Assembly (NCBI RefSeq): GCF_030161395.1
Contig: NZ_BSST01000001.1
Location: forward strand, 806,001 to 870,000
DNA: 64,000 bases
Reading direction: 5' to 3'
From: Thalassotalea insulae
GTDB taxonomy: Bacteria; Pseudomonadota; Gammaproteobacteria; Enterobacterales; Alteromonadaceae
Below are positions 35,937-46,569 of this stretch, in pieces. The stretch's first letter is position 1. Each line of letters opens with the position of its first letter. A program made the translations under genes and the position numbers. The notes under the pieces were generated by a model, which saw only the letters and a program-made list of their open reading frames with translations, did not search any database and was not told the origin of the DNA.

Positions 35937-38306
35937 TTAAGGGCAATTTGCCACAAATGACCATACTTGCCATTGACCTGAATTATCGGCAGGTGACTCA
36001 TTTTGTGTCCACCAATTAGCCTGATATTCCTTATTATTTTGTGACACTTTATCACCTTGCAAATAAACTGTATTTGCAGACCATGGTTTAGATGTACAAC
36101 TACCTGTGTCGCCTTTGGAAACAGTAATCGTTTGCGATGCTGCGTTAGTTTTACCTTCGGCATCGGATACCGTCAATTGCACGGTATAATTGCCTTCATC
36201 AGCATAGGTGTGATTAGGATTTGCTTGAGACGAATTGCTACCGTCACCAAAATTCCAGCTATGACTCACCACCGCTTTATCATCTGTCGAACTATCGACA
36301 AAGCTTACTGATAACTCGTTCGTAGTAAAACTAAAACTTGCAACAGGTGCTTGATTGCCACCACCTGAGCATTTGCCTAAATTTTTCCAAACATTACTAA
36401 AAAGATCTGGTTGAGCTCCAGTAGACCACCAGGTAGCTTCATATCGATAGTTTTGGTAACTCACAATATCACCTGTGGCATAACTTGCAGATGCCTGCCA
36501 TGCAGCCACACCATCACAACCGGTTGAACCATCTTCAGAAACGGTAATATTAACGGTTTTAGTGTCAGATAATCCTTCAGCATCTTTAACCGTTAACGAT
36601 ACGGCATAAGTACCTTCGGTAGCATAGGTATGTACTGGATTAATTTCAGCAGATGTTAAACCATCGCCAAAGTTCCATTGATAACTAACCACAGCTTTAT
36701 CATCACTAGAGCTATCGGTATATGTAACGGTTAACTGAGCCGCTTGATAGCCGAAATCAGCCGTAGGTTTAACATTACCAACAGGGCCACAGCCTGAACC
36801 ATCTTTTGCACCACTATTGTCAACGCCAACACCGTTTAAAGAAGCAACGACATCATCGACACAGTAACCTAATACCTTAGCTGCCTTATAGACACCTCGT
36901 CCGGCTGAGGCAAAAGTTTCATTAGCGTTCCAGTATGTTTGGTTTGCCAACACATAAACGTCAAACGCTTTACGAATATCCCAGTTAGCGGTCGTTGATA
37001 ACAAGTAAAAAGCTTTATTAAACACTCCTGAACTATGATGAACATCCATACCACTCGTATAGTTTTTGGCATTATCAATTGAGCGACCATCCCGAGTTGG
37101 GTAATCCATATAACGCATCGCGCCACTGCCTTTTTTGATTTTATCGCCGATTTGCCAGCTAAATGTACCAGTCAAATAGTAACTAGCAGCGGCAGCGGCA
37201 ATATCGGAAAAGGACTCGTTCAGCCCACCAGACTGTCCTTCATAACGTAGATTAGAATTCTGCTGAGTAAAGCCATGACTGACCTCATGTGCTACCACAC
37301 CTAACCCGACAAGAGGATGAAAAGTAGTATAACCATCACCAAAGGTCATTTGCTGACCATCCCAAAATGCATTTTCATAATTACGATCATAATGAACACG
37401 CATTTTTAACTTCTGTGTTAGCGGTGCTTTTTGATACCAGTCGTAATACATATCAAATGTCGCTTGGCCAAACGCATGTGCATCATTTAACGCAGAATAG
37501 CTGCCGTTAACTTCACGCGCAGTGTTTTCATAACAAGTAAAGCTATGAACGCTGCCACCACTCTTTTGATGATTCATGTCATAGGTCACAACATTCGCGC
37601 TATCTAAACGACAATTATTGCCACTCCCCATGATTTCAAACGCAGGGTAAGCACCGTTAGCTCCATATTGATAGCGCCCTGTTCTTAAGTTCCCCCCAGG
37701 TCCAGTGCCGTCAACAAAAGTCATGCCCTCCCATTGCTGCAAAACACTGCCATTATTTGCATCGATAAAAAAATGTGGTCTACTTGGGTTATCCGTTGTA
37801 TCAACGTATGAAATTAGCCAGGCTAGATGCGCTTCATCGTTATCATCAAGCCAAATATATAGCTTACTTTCGATATTATAAACCTTGTCTTTAGTCACCT
37901 TATCAGGTGATAAACTTAATGCCTTATCGACAGCTTCATCCACCGAAAATGTGGTATCAACAGAACTAATATCAGCTGCAATGTCAGCAATATAATTTCC
38001 CGAAACATTAATAAAACTATTATTTTGTGGCTGTGCAGCAATACTGACCCCATAAACTTCAACGCCTTGATGGTACTGAATATATCTGATCGGCTTATGG
38101 GATAGATGTCCGCGAACACCTTGTTCATCAGCAGCTGATGGTTCAAAGGTGTCGTCCCCCTGCCCTTTCAATAACTGCTGAACATTAAAGCCATCATTGA
38201 CGAGCATCCTTTGTTCAAGATCAATACGTTCTGCTGCCGTCGCTTGAAATATAATCAGCGAGCTTGCCGCAACTACACTAAGAACGTTTTTTTTATAGCT
38301 ATACAT
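35937..38306 (-). CDS. Secreted M4 metallopeptidase with PKD and chitin-binding domains
   Basis: 789-residue zinc protease of the thermolysin/vibriolysin family. Signal peptide (1-24, ending QATAA); FTP/PepSY propeptide (about 25-195); catalytic domain (about 200-510) with HEVSH at 340-344 and the third ligand Glu in GGLNESFSDI; two PKD domains (about 515-600 and 655-735), each followed by a CBM5/12 chitin-binding module (signatures YEATWWSTGAQ and YQANWWTQNES). Vibriolysins usually end in P-domain or PPC modules; chitin-binding modules suggest action on protein in chitin composites. 194 bp downstream of the chitinase genes. Confidence 0.95.
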   Translation of the reverse strand: MYSYKKNVLSVVAASSLIIFQATAAERIDLEQRMLVNDGFNVQQLLKGQGDDTFEPSAADEQGVRGHLSHKPIRYIQYHQGVEVYGVSIAAQPQNNSFINVSGNYIADIAADISSVDTTFSVDEAVDKALSLSPDKVTKDKVYNIESKLYIWLDDNDEAHLAWLISYVDTTDNPSRPHFFIDANNGSVLQQWEGMTFVDGTGPGGNLRTGRYQYGANGAYPAFEIMGSGNNCRLDSANVVTYDMNHQKSGGSVHSFTCYENTAREVNGSYSALNDAHAFGQATFDMYYDWYQKAPLTQKLKMRVHYDRNYENAFWDGQQMTFGDGYTTFHPLVGLGVVAHEVSHGFTQQNSNLRYEGQSGGLNESFSDIAAAAASYYLTGTFSWQIGDKIKKGSGAMRYMDYPTRDGRSIDNAKNYTSGMDVHHSSGVFNKAFYLLSTTANWDIRKAFDVYVLANQTYWNANETFASAGRGVYKAAKVLGYCVDDVVASLNGVGVDNSGAKDGSGCGPVGNVKPTADFGYQAAQLTVTYTDSSSDDKAVVSYQWNFGDGLTSAEINPVHTYATEGTYAVSLTVKDAEGLSDTKTVNITVSEDGSTGCDGVAAWQASASYATGDIVSYQNYRYEATWWSTGAQPDLFSNVWKNLGKCSGGGNQAPVASFSFTTNELSVSFVDSSTDDKAVVSHSWNFGDGSNSSQANPNHTYADEGNYTVQLTVSDAEGKTNAASQTITVSKGDTGSCTSKPWSANTVYLQGDKVSQNNKEYQANWWTQNESPADNSGQWQVWSFVANCP

Positions 38307-38500
38307 TTCTTTTCTCCATTTACATTATTGTTTTATTTGTTATGTAATGCTGAAATCGTATTGATAATTTTGTATTTTGTTGGGGTGAGTTCATCAACAA
38401 AATTAAAGTACCTAGCCAAAACAAATCTTCGTCTTAAAAAAATAAATGCCGCCAAAACACGCATCTCCCTATTGTGTTTTGAACAGCATTTATGAAAAAA

Positions 38501-41098
38501 CTACTGTTTTTTCCAAACATCGGCGACTCCAGGTTCTTCACCTTTAGTCCACCACTTTGCTTGATACTTTTCTCCCTTGTAACTAACTTCTTCGCCACCT
38601 TGATATGCCACTGTAGGATCCCATTCATTTCCTACCCTGACCTTCTCCCATACGCCGCCATTACTCGGAACATCGCCTTGAGTCCACCATTTAGCTATAT
38701 ATTCAACTTCTAGATAGACAACTTTATCTCCTTTGTAATAGATGGTATTGGTATTCCATGTAGTATTGTCATGCTCATTAGTTACGTTCACTGTGAAATG
38801 CTCATCGACATTGTAAATACTGTCCGAAACCGTCACGGTCACCATAAAAGAGCTATCCATAGCAACTTTTTCCGCCAACAAGGTAATATTGGCACCACTG
38901 CCTTGCTTGCTAAGCCCCGCAGGCAAGTGCCAACTATAGGTCAAACTATCGTTATCAGGATCTGTCGCTATAACACTGATAGCTACTTGGGTGTTTTCGA
39001 CAAGACTTATATCTGCAATTGGTGAAATGACTGGCGGTTGATTCACAGGATCTTGAACATGCACGGTGACAGTCGTTGATTTAGATACACTAGCTTTACC
39101 ATCAGATACCGATAGTGTTACAACAAAGTCGGTTTGTTGGCTAACCTCTGGGGCAGTTATTGTTAACAGAGCAGTGTCATCACCTGACGGTGACAATGCT
39201 GGATCCACACTCCAACTATAACTTAACAGATCGTTATCTTGATCCGTAGCAGATGCTTCGATCTCCACCGTATCACCCGCTTTGATAGTGTAGGTATCTG
39301 CCAAGCTAATTACTGGCTTATGATTAATAGGAGTGCCGTCTGCTAATCCTTCGTGCATTGCATTAAGAATATCACCATTATCAGCGTCAACTTCCCAGGC
39401 AAACAACCCCGCAAGCCCCAAACTACGAACATACTGACCTTTTGCATGCACAGATCTGGCGCTGTCATAACTCACCAGTGTCCCGGTGGATTTATTCCAG
39501 ACATAGGCAGCTTGAGCTTGCTCATCATAAAACACTTCAAAGCCATTTATGCCCTGACCTGCATTGCCTAACATGACTTTTTTAATGCCTTTGTAATCTT
39601 GAATACCCGGCTCCCACACGCCATTAGCCGTAGTACCGCTAAGCTTACCACTACCTTCGCCAGTCATTGGATTTTCGCCAATGGTATCTTCAGGTTTTAC
39701 ACCTTCCCAACCACGGCCATACATGGCTGTTCCGAGTACGATTTTATTAGCAGGAACGCCTTGCCCTAACAACTTTTTAATACCATTATCTGCGGTATAA
39801 GCTGGCCCTTTACGGGGATCACCGTTATCATCAAATCCGGTGCCATCACATTCCTCAACACTGAGATGTTCACCACAAAAAATGCCCGTTTGATGGCCGG
39901 TAATATTGTTCCACCCCCCATAGAAGTCATAAGTCATTGCAAAAAGATAATCCATGTGCTGAACCGCTTGCGCATAATTAACATCGACTATTTTGTCGTA
40001 TCCCATACCAATCGCAGACGTTAATGTATATTCACGCCCGGTTTCTGTTTCAAGCTCATCAAGCATTGTTCTAAGCTCTTGCATCAATAAAATATAAGCG
40101 GGACCATCGTTAACAGGATCACCTAAATCAGGATTTGCCCCATCTCCGCCAGGAAACTCCCAATCAATATCTACACCGTCATAAAATTTCCACGTTTTTA
40201 GAAACTGTTTCAATGACGCTACAAAAATGTCACGGTTTGCTTTATTGACCAATCCATGAAACGGATCTGATAACGTCCATCCGCCAACGGAAGGCAATAT
40301 TTTCAAATCAGGATAACGTTGCTTTAGCGCCATTAACTGAGCATAGGTTCCTCTAATAGGATCATTGGAATCAATACCGGGTAGTGCTTTTTGAATAGCA
40401 GCCCAAGGATCATGAATAACAACTTCATAATCATTGCTTCCTTGACAGGCTTTTTGCAACGCGCGCCAACTGTTACCATTTTCAACCGCTTTTAATGACT
40501 CATTGGCACCACAAATAGGAATAAAGCCATAAAGTAAATGTGTTAAATTTTTAGCGGGAATATTACTGACATCAAAGTCTCGCCCGTAAATTCCCCATTC
40601 GACAAAATATGCTCCGACAACAGTATCCTGTTGATGAGCATAATCGTTATTATTAGGATCGACATCCATAGTTAATGGTGCCAAATGACCACCATCAGTA
40701 TCGGCTATCACAATAGGCTTGCTATCACTTCGAGTACAGCCATCACTATCACATAAGGCAATCGTTAAACTGTGACGCCCAGCTCGGCGATATGGAAACT
40801 CAATTACACCACTTTTTGTACCCGCTACTAACGTCCCTTGATTAACTATCACATTATCAAAGTAGACTTTATAGCTGTTACCGCCGGTTCCTGACCAGGC
40901 ATTCCACTTAATGCGAACATCCACTTGTTCTTTAGCCTTAACAAGATCTTTATATGAACCCTGGCCATCTAAATTCACTTCGACAAATGAATACTCTTGA
41001 GGTGTCCAATCAATACTTGGCTTTGAAGCCGTCGCATTCGCTTGCCAAGAAACTGCAACGACACTGGCTGTTAATATTGCTACTAGTTTATTACTCAT
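38501..41098 (-). CDS. GH18 chitinase, ChiA type, with C-terminal Ig-like and CBM5/12 modules
   Basis: 865 residues, secreted (signal 1-24). The N-terminal ChiA-specific domain (about 25-135, ending IVIADTDGGHLAPL) and GH18 barrel (about 160-585) align closely with Serratia ChiA, including YGFIPICG, the DGVDIDWEFPGGDG motif with catalytic Glu at residue 314, and YGRGW. Beyond the Serratia enzyme it adds two cadherin/PKD-like domains (about 590-770) and two CBM5/12 modules (YIAKWWTQGD and YQAKWWTKGE). Processive exo-type action from the reducing end is known for this family. Probably in one operon with the two genes upstream (40-bp gap). Confidence 0.96.
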   Translation of the reverse strand: MSNKLVAILTASVVAVSWQANATASKPSIDWTPQEYSFVEVNLDGQGSYKDLVKAKEQVDVRIKWNAWSGTGGNSYKVYFDNVIVNQGTLVAGTKSGVIEFPYRRAGRHSLTIALCDSDGCTRSDSKPIVIADTDGGHLAPLTMDVDPNNNDYAHQQDTVVGAYFVEWGIYGRDFDVSNIPAKNLTHLLYGFIPICGANESLKAVENGNSWRALQKACQGSNDYEVVIHDPWAAIQKALPGIDSNDPIRGTYAQLMALKQRYPDLKILPSVGGWTLSDPFHGLVNKANRDIFVASLKQFLKTWKFYDGVDIDWEFPGGDGANPDLGDPVNDGPAYILLMQELRTMLDELETETGREYTLTSAIGMGYDKIVDVNYAQAVQHMDYLFAMTYDFYGGWNNITGHQTGIFCGEHLSVEECDGTGFDDNGDPRKGPAYTADNGIKKLLGQGVPANKIVLGTAMYGRGWEGVKPEDTIGENPMTGEGSGKLSGTTANGVWEPGIQDYKGIKKVMLGNAGQGINGFEVFYDEQAQAAYVWNKSTGTLVSYDSARSVHAKGQYVRSLGLAGLFAWEVDADNGDILNAMHEGLADGTPINHKPVISLADTYTIKAGDTVEIEASATDQDNDLLSYSWSVDPALSPSGDDTALLTITAPEVSQQTDFVVTLSVSDGKASVSKSTTVTVHVQDPVNQPPVISPIADISLVENTQVAISVIATDPDNDSLTYSWHLPAGLSKQGSGANITLLAEKVAMDSSFMVTVTVSDSIYNVDEHFTVNVTNEHDNTTWNTNTIYYKGDKVVYLEVEYIAKWWTQGDVPSNGGVWEKVRVGNEWDPTVAYQGGEEVSYKGEKYQAKWWTKGEEPGVADVWKKQ

Positions 41099-41138
41099 AA
41101 TTCTCTTTCCGCTATTTTTGTTGACTTACGGTTATGCG

Positions 41139-42743
41139 CTAAAGTTTTTGCCAAACATCGGCGACTCCAGGTTCTGCGTTTTGATTCCACCATTTCGCCT
41201 GGTAGAGCACCTCTTGATGACTAACTTTGTCACCACCTTGATACTCTGCCTGACTATTCCACATTGGCGTATCACCGTTATCAGGGGTTACCGGGAACCA
41301 GGCACTACTTGTTGCAGGGCTTTCATCTTGATTCCACCATTTCGCTTGATAAATTTGCCCTTGGTAACTCACTCTATCGCCTTTGTTATACGCTTGAGTG
41401 GCTGACCATACTGGAACATCAGATAAAGCAATAATCGTGACCTTAAATGACATGCTAGTTGTTAACTTGCCATCAGAGACAGCTACTGACACAGTGACAT
41501 CGGCATTATTATCGATATCCCCTGCAATTAGTGTGATATCTGAACCTTCGCCTGAGAATGACAAGGGCTCAGGCACCTGCCAGTGATAGGTGAGGGGATC
41601 ATTTTGATCGTCAAAAGCATGAACATGCAGATCAAGTTGGCTATTTTCATCTAACGTTTGATCGTCAATGGCTTGAACGATTGGTGCGGTATTGTCTGGT
41701 TTTGGAATGATGGATAATGCAAAACTGTTATCCGACGATAAAGACCACACTTGATTAGAAAAAATATTTTCATTATCAAACGCTATGGTATCGTTTAGAT
41801 CTTTAACACCAATTCTGAGTAATTGACTAAATTGACTATTAAGCTGGCCAGCAAAATCACTTTGCCACGTATCCACATTGTCTAGTGTCACCAAGAAGTG
41901 TTGATTAATCAGCTCTTGGCCGTCAGGATTAAATAAGCGCAGCCATACGGTGTCATCAACATTAGCGACATGCCCTTGCTTGACAAAATAGTCGAGTGCT
42001 TGCCAGTTATCAGGCTCGCCATCATCTCGAATTATGGTGATATCACTGCAATTATAAAAGCCTTCACCTACGACATCATTACGCTGCCAGCGACTATAGA
42101 GCAGTGCATCGCCACTTCTATCCGCAGGAATACTCACTTCCATATTGTAATAACGATTACCATCAGGATCTTTAATGAAATCAATATTGCCGTACTCTTG
42201 TACAAGTTCAAGATCCTGCCAGTGCAATACATCCGTACTGGCATTAAACGATGGCTTTGATAAATATATCTGCCAATAGCTCGGGTTATGAGGTGTTTTA
42301 GCATTAAAGCGTACCTGAATTTTTCCATGCTCATTCGGCGTGACGACTGTTTTTTGCCAAAATTCAGACGCTAAGTTAAGCCCCCTTTTCTCATCAGATC
42401 CGGCGGAACAAAGCGTACCATCAGGTACCGCGGCTTCTACGGCTTCTTGATTTAAGTAATCGGCAACATTTACCGAAATTTCATGTTCCTGCACAAACTG
42501 CACATAACCAGATTCAATAAAAGCTGCTCTACAGGCTCTATTTGGAATTGCAGAGCCGTCAGCCGGCCACCAGTATCCGCCCTGCGCCTGACAAATCGCC
42601 TGTCGAGCTTTTGGTTTTTCCATGTAAGCATGTGCAGACACATTGACCGGGACCAAAACGCTAGCCAATGAGCACAATATTCCACTAGTTACTAGTGATA
42701 CAGTTAACGCTTGACGTACTTTATTACCCGTTAGTTTTTTCAT
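41139..42743 (-). CDS. AA10 lytic polysaccharide monooxygenase (chitin-active) with CBM5/12 modules
   Basis: 534 residues. After the signal peptide (1-37, ending VNVSA) the mature protein begins with the copper-binding His38 (HAYMEKPKARQAIC); the second histidine-brace His is residue 152 in KTPHNPSYWQIY. The catalytic domain (38-235) is followed by a GbpA-like middle region, an Ig-like domain (about 345-435) and two CBM5/12 modules at the C terminus. It cleaves crystalline chitin oxidatively, opening it for the adjacent chitinases. Gaps of 40-50 bp to both neighbours suggest co-transcription. Confidence 0.95.
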   Translation of the reverse strand: MKKLTGNKVRQALTVSLVTSGILCSLASVLVPVNVSAHAYMEKPKARQAICQAQGGYWWPADGSAIPNRACRAAFIESGYVQFVQEHEISVNVADYLNQEAVEAAVPDGTLCSAGSDEKRGLNLASEFWQKTVVTPNEHGKIQVRFNAKTPHNPSYWQIYLSKPSFNASTDVLHWQDLELVQEYGNIDFIKDPDGNRYYNMEVSIPADRSGDALLYSRWQRNDVVGEGFYNCSDITIIRDDGEPDNWQALDYFVKQGHVANVDDTVWLRLFNPDGQELINQHFLVTLDNVDTWQSDFAGQLNSQFSQLLRIGVKDLNDTIAFDNENIFSNQVWSLSSDNSFALSIIPKPDNTAPIVQAIDDQTLDENSQLDLHVHAFDDQNDPLTYHWQVPEPLSFSGEGSDITLIAGDIDNNADVTVSVAVSDGKLTTSMSFKVTIIALSDVPVWSATQAYNKGDRVSYQGQIYQAKWWNQDESPATSSAWFPVTPDNGDTPMWNSQAEYQGGDKVSHQEVLYQAKWWNQNAEPGVADVWQKL

Positions 42744-42793
42744 TATTATTCTCCAAGGTAAAATGACTCCCCTACTCGCATAGGGGAAGCTAT

Positions 42794-45700
42794 TTATAAA
42801 TCACATACTTTTTCCCAGTCCGCAGTGCTAGGTTCAGATTTTGTCCACCACTTTGCTTGCCATACCGCTAAGTTGTGCACCATCATGTCACCTGCATTGG
42901 CGTGATCCGGATTTCCCTGCCAGTCAGTTTGTGGAAAGTCTGGATAGACAGGTAAATCCTCTACATTGATGCCATCACATGTGTCGCCTGGCTCACCATC
43001 TCCTTTGCTTGCTTCTGGCAATGCTGGAAACTCATATTTAAAGCCATAAGTGTGAGTACCTTTTTCAATAGTAAAGTTTGCAGGCCCGGTAAATGGCATG
43101 TAATACATCACTTGCGCATTAACTGTCTCACCGGGTTTAAACGATTCCGTGACACCGCCATATTCGTTAACTAAGGTGATTGAAAAACGATGAAACTCAT
43201 TGTCAAAGCCGCCAATATTGTTACCTGCAGCATTAGAACCATTGCTTTCAATAGCAAGTTTGAGTTTCTTTTGAGCATTCCAGTTTGATTTAAAAATGGC
43301 AGATGTTGAAACCGGCACATCAAACGAGATTTTGGCACCCGACAAATCAAGCTCTGAATTGTTAGTAAAGCTAAATGTTGGGCTTATTGGATAGTTATCA
43401 TCACCGACGGGAAAGTCTTTAACACTAAAGGCGATATCAACCACTTTCTCAGGTATAGCAAAGTCTTTGTTCCCTGTATTAACATCATATGGTGAACCAC
43501 TTTGCCTGAATTTATCATAGGCAATGCTTGTCATAGTGGAGCCGATAAAATACTCCTGTTTGGCGCTGTCATAGTCAAAGTCGCCGGCTAATTCCCAAAA
43601 CATGACGCCGCCTAATCCTTGATTGATAACATAATCCACTTTAGTCGCCATCGATTGTTGATCTTCAATGGAAAGAAATACTTTTTTCTCGTCGTTCCAT
43701 AACCAGGGGGCAACAGCGACCGCATCATAATGTCGGCTATAATTACCCACTAAAACATCCTCAGGATCAGTATCAGGTGTCAGTCCATAGTCAGTAATAT
43801 AACTGCCTGATTTTCCATCAGCTAAGTTCAGTGCATGCCATAGTGGGTTACTGCCTGCCGCGACTTCATTATCATTTTCAATGTCATGCCATAGGTTATC
43901 GATACCCACAGCACCATTGCCGCAGTTATTCTTGTCGCCTTTCCCTGTTCCTTTAGGACAGGCACTTTGATCAGGTAATGCCGCTTGCCCCCACAGCCCA
44001 TTAGTACCACCGGAAACATCTCTAAAGCCCCGGGTATAATACGGAATACCAATATTGATTCGCCCGGCAGATAGTGCTCCCCTGAAGTAACGAACTGCCC
44101 AGTCAGTATTTAAATAGCCAATGCCTTCAAATTCGGCCGTGCCATACACATTCCACGCGGCTAATTCTGAATCTTCACCCGTATCAAATAGCGCAGCATT
44201 GGGGCCAACATGAGAATTCCAAGCACCATGTAAGTCATAAGACATGATATTGACGTAATCTAGAAACTTAACAGCATCAAAGGTTTCCATTCCTCTTAAT
44301 AAATAACCGGAAGATGGTGACGCTATTGTTAATAAGTAATGCTGACCATCATTTTGTCCCGCTTTATCAAGTGCTTCTCGCAGTGAACGTAGTAATTCTA
44401 GATAGGACTTATAGAGGTTTGCTCGTCTAGGATTAGAAAAATCAAAATCATCTGGATGCCCAGAATCTGTCATTGATGATGGATATTCATAATCAATGTC
44501 AACACCATCAAAACCATATTGTCTGATAAAGGCAACTGTACTTTCTGAAAACGCTTTGATGCCAGTGTGATTGATACTGCCATCCGCATTGGTTGTCATG
44601 GTATAAAATCCACCACTGGCAACACGTCCTGTTGCATCAAAATAGCCACCAGTTTCTGCCCATCCACCAACAGAGACTAAGGTTTTAACCTTGGGATATT
44701 GCTTTTTATACTTGGTCAGTAAATTAAAATGTCCTTTATAAGGCAGGCTCGGATCCAACTCAGCACCAGAAACACCGGGCCATTCCATATTAGTTGCGGG
44801 ATTATTTTCACTATTTGGATCGCCAATAGAAATTTTATTATTGGCATCAACATGGGCAAACGCGTAATTAATATGAGTAATTTTGTCCCATGGAATATCA
44901 CTGACTAAATAGCTAGGTTGGTTATTTGCACCATTTCGCCAACTAGTAAAATAGCCAATCACCCTTCGAGGATGATCACTGCCCATTTCTTCTCGGCCAT
45001 CCGCGTCATAAACGGTGCAATAAGGAGTATTGACTTCAGGTGTTTGGTATAAACCTCGCGGCTGACAGGCATCACGATCATTACCTGGGTCTTGCTCTTT
45101 GACGACATTAATATAAAGCGGTGCACTTGTCCCTACACCACTGTCATCATCAACAGCCTCAAGTGTAAACTTCACTTGTCCAAGCTCTACGGCTTGCCAA
45201 GTATAGACATCTGAAGATTGAGACGATGAGTAAACTGAGGATGCATTAGCCAATAAGGTGAGCCCTGTAACCACACCATCAGTATCAGTCGCTGACATTT
45301 CAAACTTAATCTCATCGCCAATATAAACTTCACTCGGCTGATTGGATATGGTTAGTAATGCTGACGGTACCTGATTATCAGGTGGAGTATCTTTCGCCTT
45401 AACCGTTAAATTAAGTGAGTCGCTCTGTGTCGTTGCTTGCTTATCATCTTGCACTATCAGATGAAATTGATGTGTCCCTTTGACTGCTGCCCATGTAAAA
45501 CTATTGCTAGCCGAAGGTAAAGTAGCCAATAAATTATTGTCTAAATACACTTTAGTGTGGTCAACAATACCGTCACTATCATCCGCATTAAACAGAATGA
45601 CAACGCTGTCATTTTCGGTAAAAGAAGAATTATTAGATGGTGAGATCCAATTCACCGTAGGGGGTTGATTTTCGTCGCCGCCCTGACAGTCACCTAATTT

Positions 45701-45934
45701 TTTCCATTCTTGCCATGGCCCGGACTTCTCTACCGGGTTTGTTTGGTTCCACCATTTCGCTTCAAACGCTTGGTTTTGCGTATGAACTTGCTGCCCTGCC
45801 AAGTAAGTACCACCTGATTGCCACTCATCAAGTACGCTGCAATTAATTGTTTCACTGTGTGCAGGCAGCCCCAAAAATACTAACGTTAATACGCTAGCCT
45901 TTTTAGATAGGCCCGATTTGATTTTATATTTCAT
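42794..45934 (-). CDS. Multidomain GH18 chitinase with N- and C-terminal chitin-binding modules
   Basis: 1046 residues, secreted (signal about 1-28). In order: CBM5/12 (about 30-82, FEAKWWNQTNP), two Ig-like domains (about 95-285), a GH18 barrel (about 325-800; YAFAHVD, LVSVGGWAETGG, DGVDIDYEYP with catalytic Glu483, and the MFWELAGDFD end), a chitinase C-terminal beta domain (about 850-985, VKDFPVGDDNYPISPTF), and a last CBM5/12 (WQAKWWTKSEPST). It differs from the ChiA-type enzyme downstream, so the pair may attack chitin in complementary ways. First gene of the cluster; the 386-bp AT-rich gap upstream should hold the promoter. Confidence 0.95.
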   Translation of the reverse strand: MKYKIKSGLSKKASVLTLVFLGLPAHSETINCSVLDEWQSGGTYLAGQQVHTQNQAFEAKWWNQTNPVEKSGPWQEWKKLGDCQGGDENQPPTVNWISPSNNSSFTENDSVVILFNADDSDGIVDHTKVYLDNNLLATLPSASNSFTWAAVKGTHQFHLIVQDDKQATTQSDSLNLTVKAKDTPPDNQVPSALLTISNQPSEVYIGDEIKFEMSATDTDGVVTGLTLLANASSVYSSSQSSDVYTWQAVELGQVKFTLEAVDDDSGVGTSAPLYINVVKEQDPGNDRDACQPRGLYQTPEVNTPYCTVYDADGREEMGSDHPRRVIGYFTSWRNGANNQPSYLVSDIPWDKITHINYAFAHVDANNKISIGDPNSENNPATNMEWPGVSGAELDPSLPYKGHFNLLTKYKKQYPKVKTLVSVGGWAETGGYFDATGRVASGGFYTMTTNADGSINHTGIKAFSESTVAFIRQYGFDGVDIDYEYPSSMTDSGHPDDFDFSNPRRANLYKSYLELLRSLREALDKAGQNDGQHYLLTIASPSSGYLLRGMETFDAVKFLDYVNIMSYDLHGAWNSHVGPNAALFDTGEDSELAAWNVYGTAEFEGIGYLNTDWAVRYFRGALSAGRINIGIPYYTRGFRDVSGGTNGLWGQAALPDQSACPKGTGKGDKNNCGNGAVGIDNLWHDIENDNEVAAGSNPLWHALNLADGKSGSYITDYGLTPDTDPEDVLVGNYSRHYDAVAVAPWLWNDEKKVFLSIEDQQSMATKVDYVINQGLGGVMFWELAGDFDYDSAKQEYFIGSTMTSIAYDKFRQSGSPYDVNTGNKDFAIPEKVVDIAFSVKDFPVGDDNYPISPTFSFTNNSELDLSGAKISFDVPVSTSAIFKSNWNAQKKLKLAIESNGSNAAGNNIGGFDNEFHRFSITLVNEYGGVTESFKPGETVNAQVMYYMPFTGPANFTIEKGTHTYGFKYEFPALPEASKGDGEPGDTCDGINVEDLPVYPDFPQTDWQGNPDHANAGDMMVHNLAVWQAKWWTKSEPSTADWEKVCDL

Positions 45935-46320
45935 ATTTTTATCCCCATAACATCACCTTGTTAACATTTAGTTACAAGATTGTTAAAACCCAGCATATGA
46001 ACAATATTAATTTTGTGCAAGTTTTAACCAGAACAGATGATTTTTGAGGGCATAATTGCTTGTAAGGCTTAATTATCAAGGGAAAGAAGAAAAAAAATTT
46101 AGCACTGCCTCGATTGATAAATGTTAACTACAACGGCATTTTGAAACCAATCAATTAGTAAAATGTTTTTATTAATTAATTGGTTAGATAAATTTGTATC
46201 AGAAAAATATCTGTTCATTTATTTTAATAGACCTAGTGGCTATAACTTATAACAATTATAAATATCAAGAAATAAAATCACTATAAAATAAGTTAGCTAC
46301 AGGGGCTTTCACTATGAAGA
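45935..46320. other. AT-rich region upstream of the chitin cluster
   Basis: 386 bp of very AT-rich sequence with no credible gene. It must contain the promoter of the chitinase cluster; I could not identify a particular operator. Confidence 0.5.
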
Positions 46321-46569
46321 TTAGGGGGATTTACTATAACGAATATATTTATGTTTTATTTCTCCTAGTGCTTTCAACTGCTTGTTGTTAGTTAGCTCTT
46401 TTAACAGTTCAGGGATCACTCCAGCATACGTTTTATTGATTGGATCATAAAATAAATATGGAGCAGAGCCGGGATCATTGACAATAAGCAACAAGGGCTT
46501 ATCCGCCACAACCGACCAAGATAACAAACAAAAACAAAAACAAAAGCATAGCGAGCGAAATAATTTCAC
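46321..46569 (-). pseudogene. Truncated solute-binding-protein-like ORF
   Basis: 82 codons: a signal peptide (MKLFRSLCFCFCFCLLSWSVVA) followed by KPLLLIVNDPGSAPYLFYDPINKTYAGVIPELLKELTNN, which resembles the first strand-helix unit of family-3 periplasmic binding proteins or transporter-like sensor domains. Normal members exceed 230 residues, and I see no continuation in any frame toward 45935. The CFCFCFC stretch comes from a short CAAAAA-type repeat prone to slippage. Probably a gene remnant; a small secreted protein is the alternative. Confidence 0.5.
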
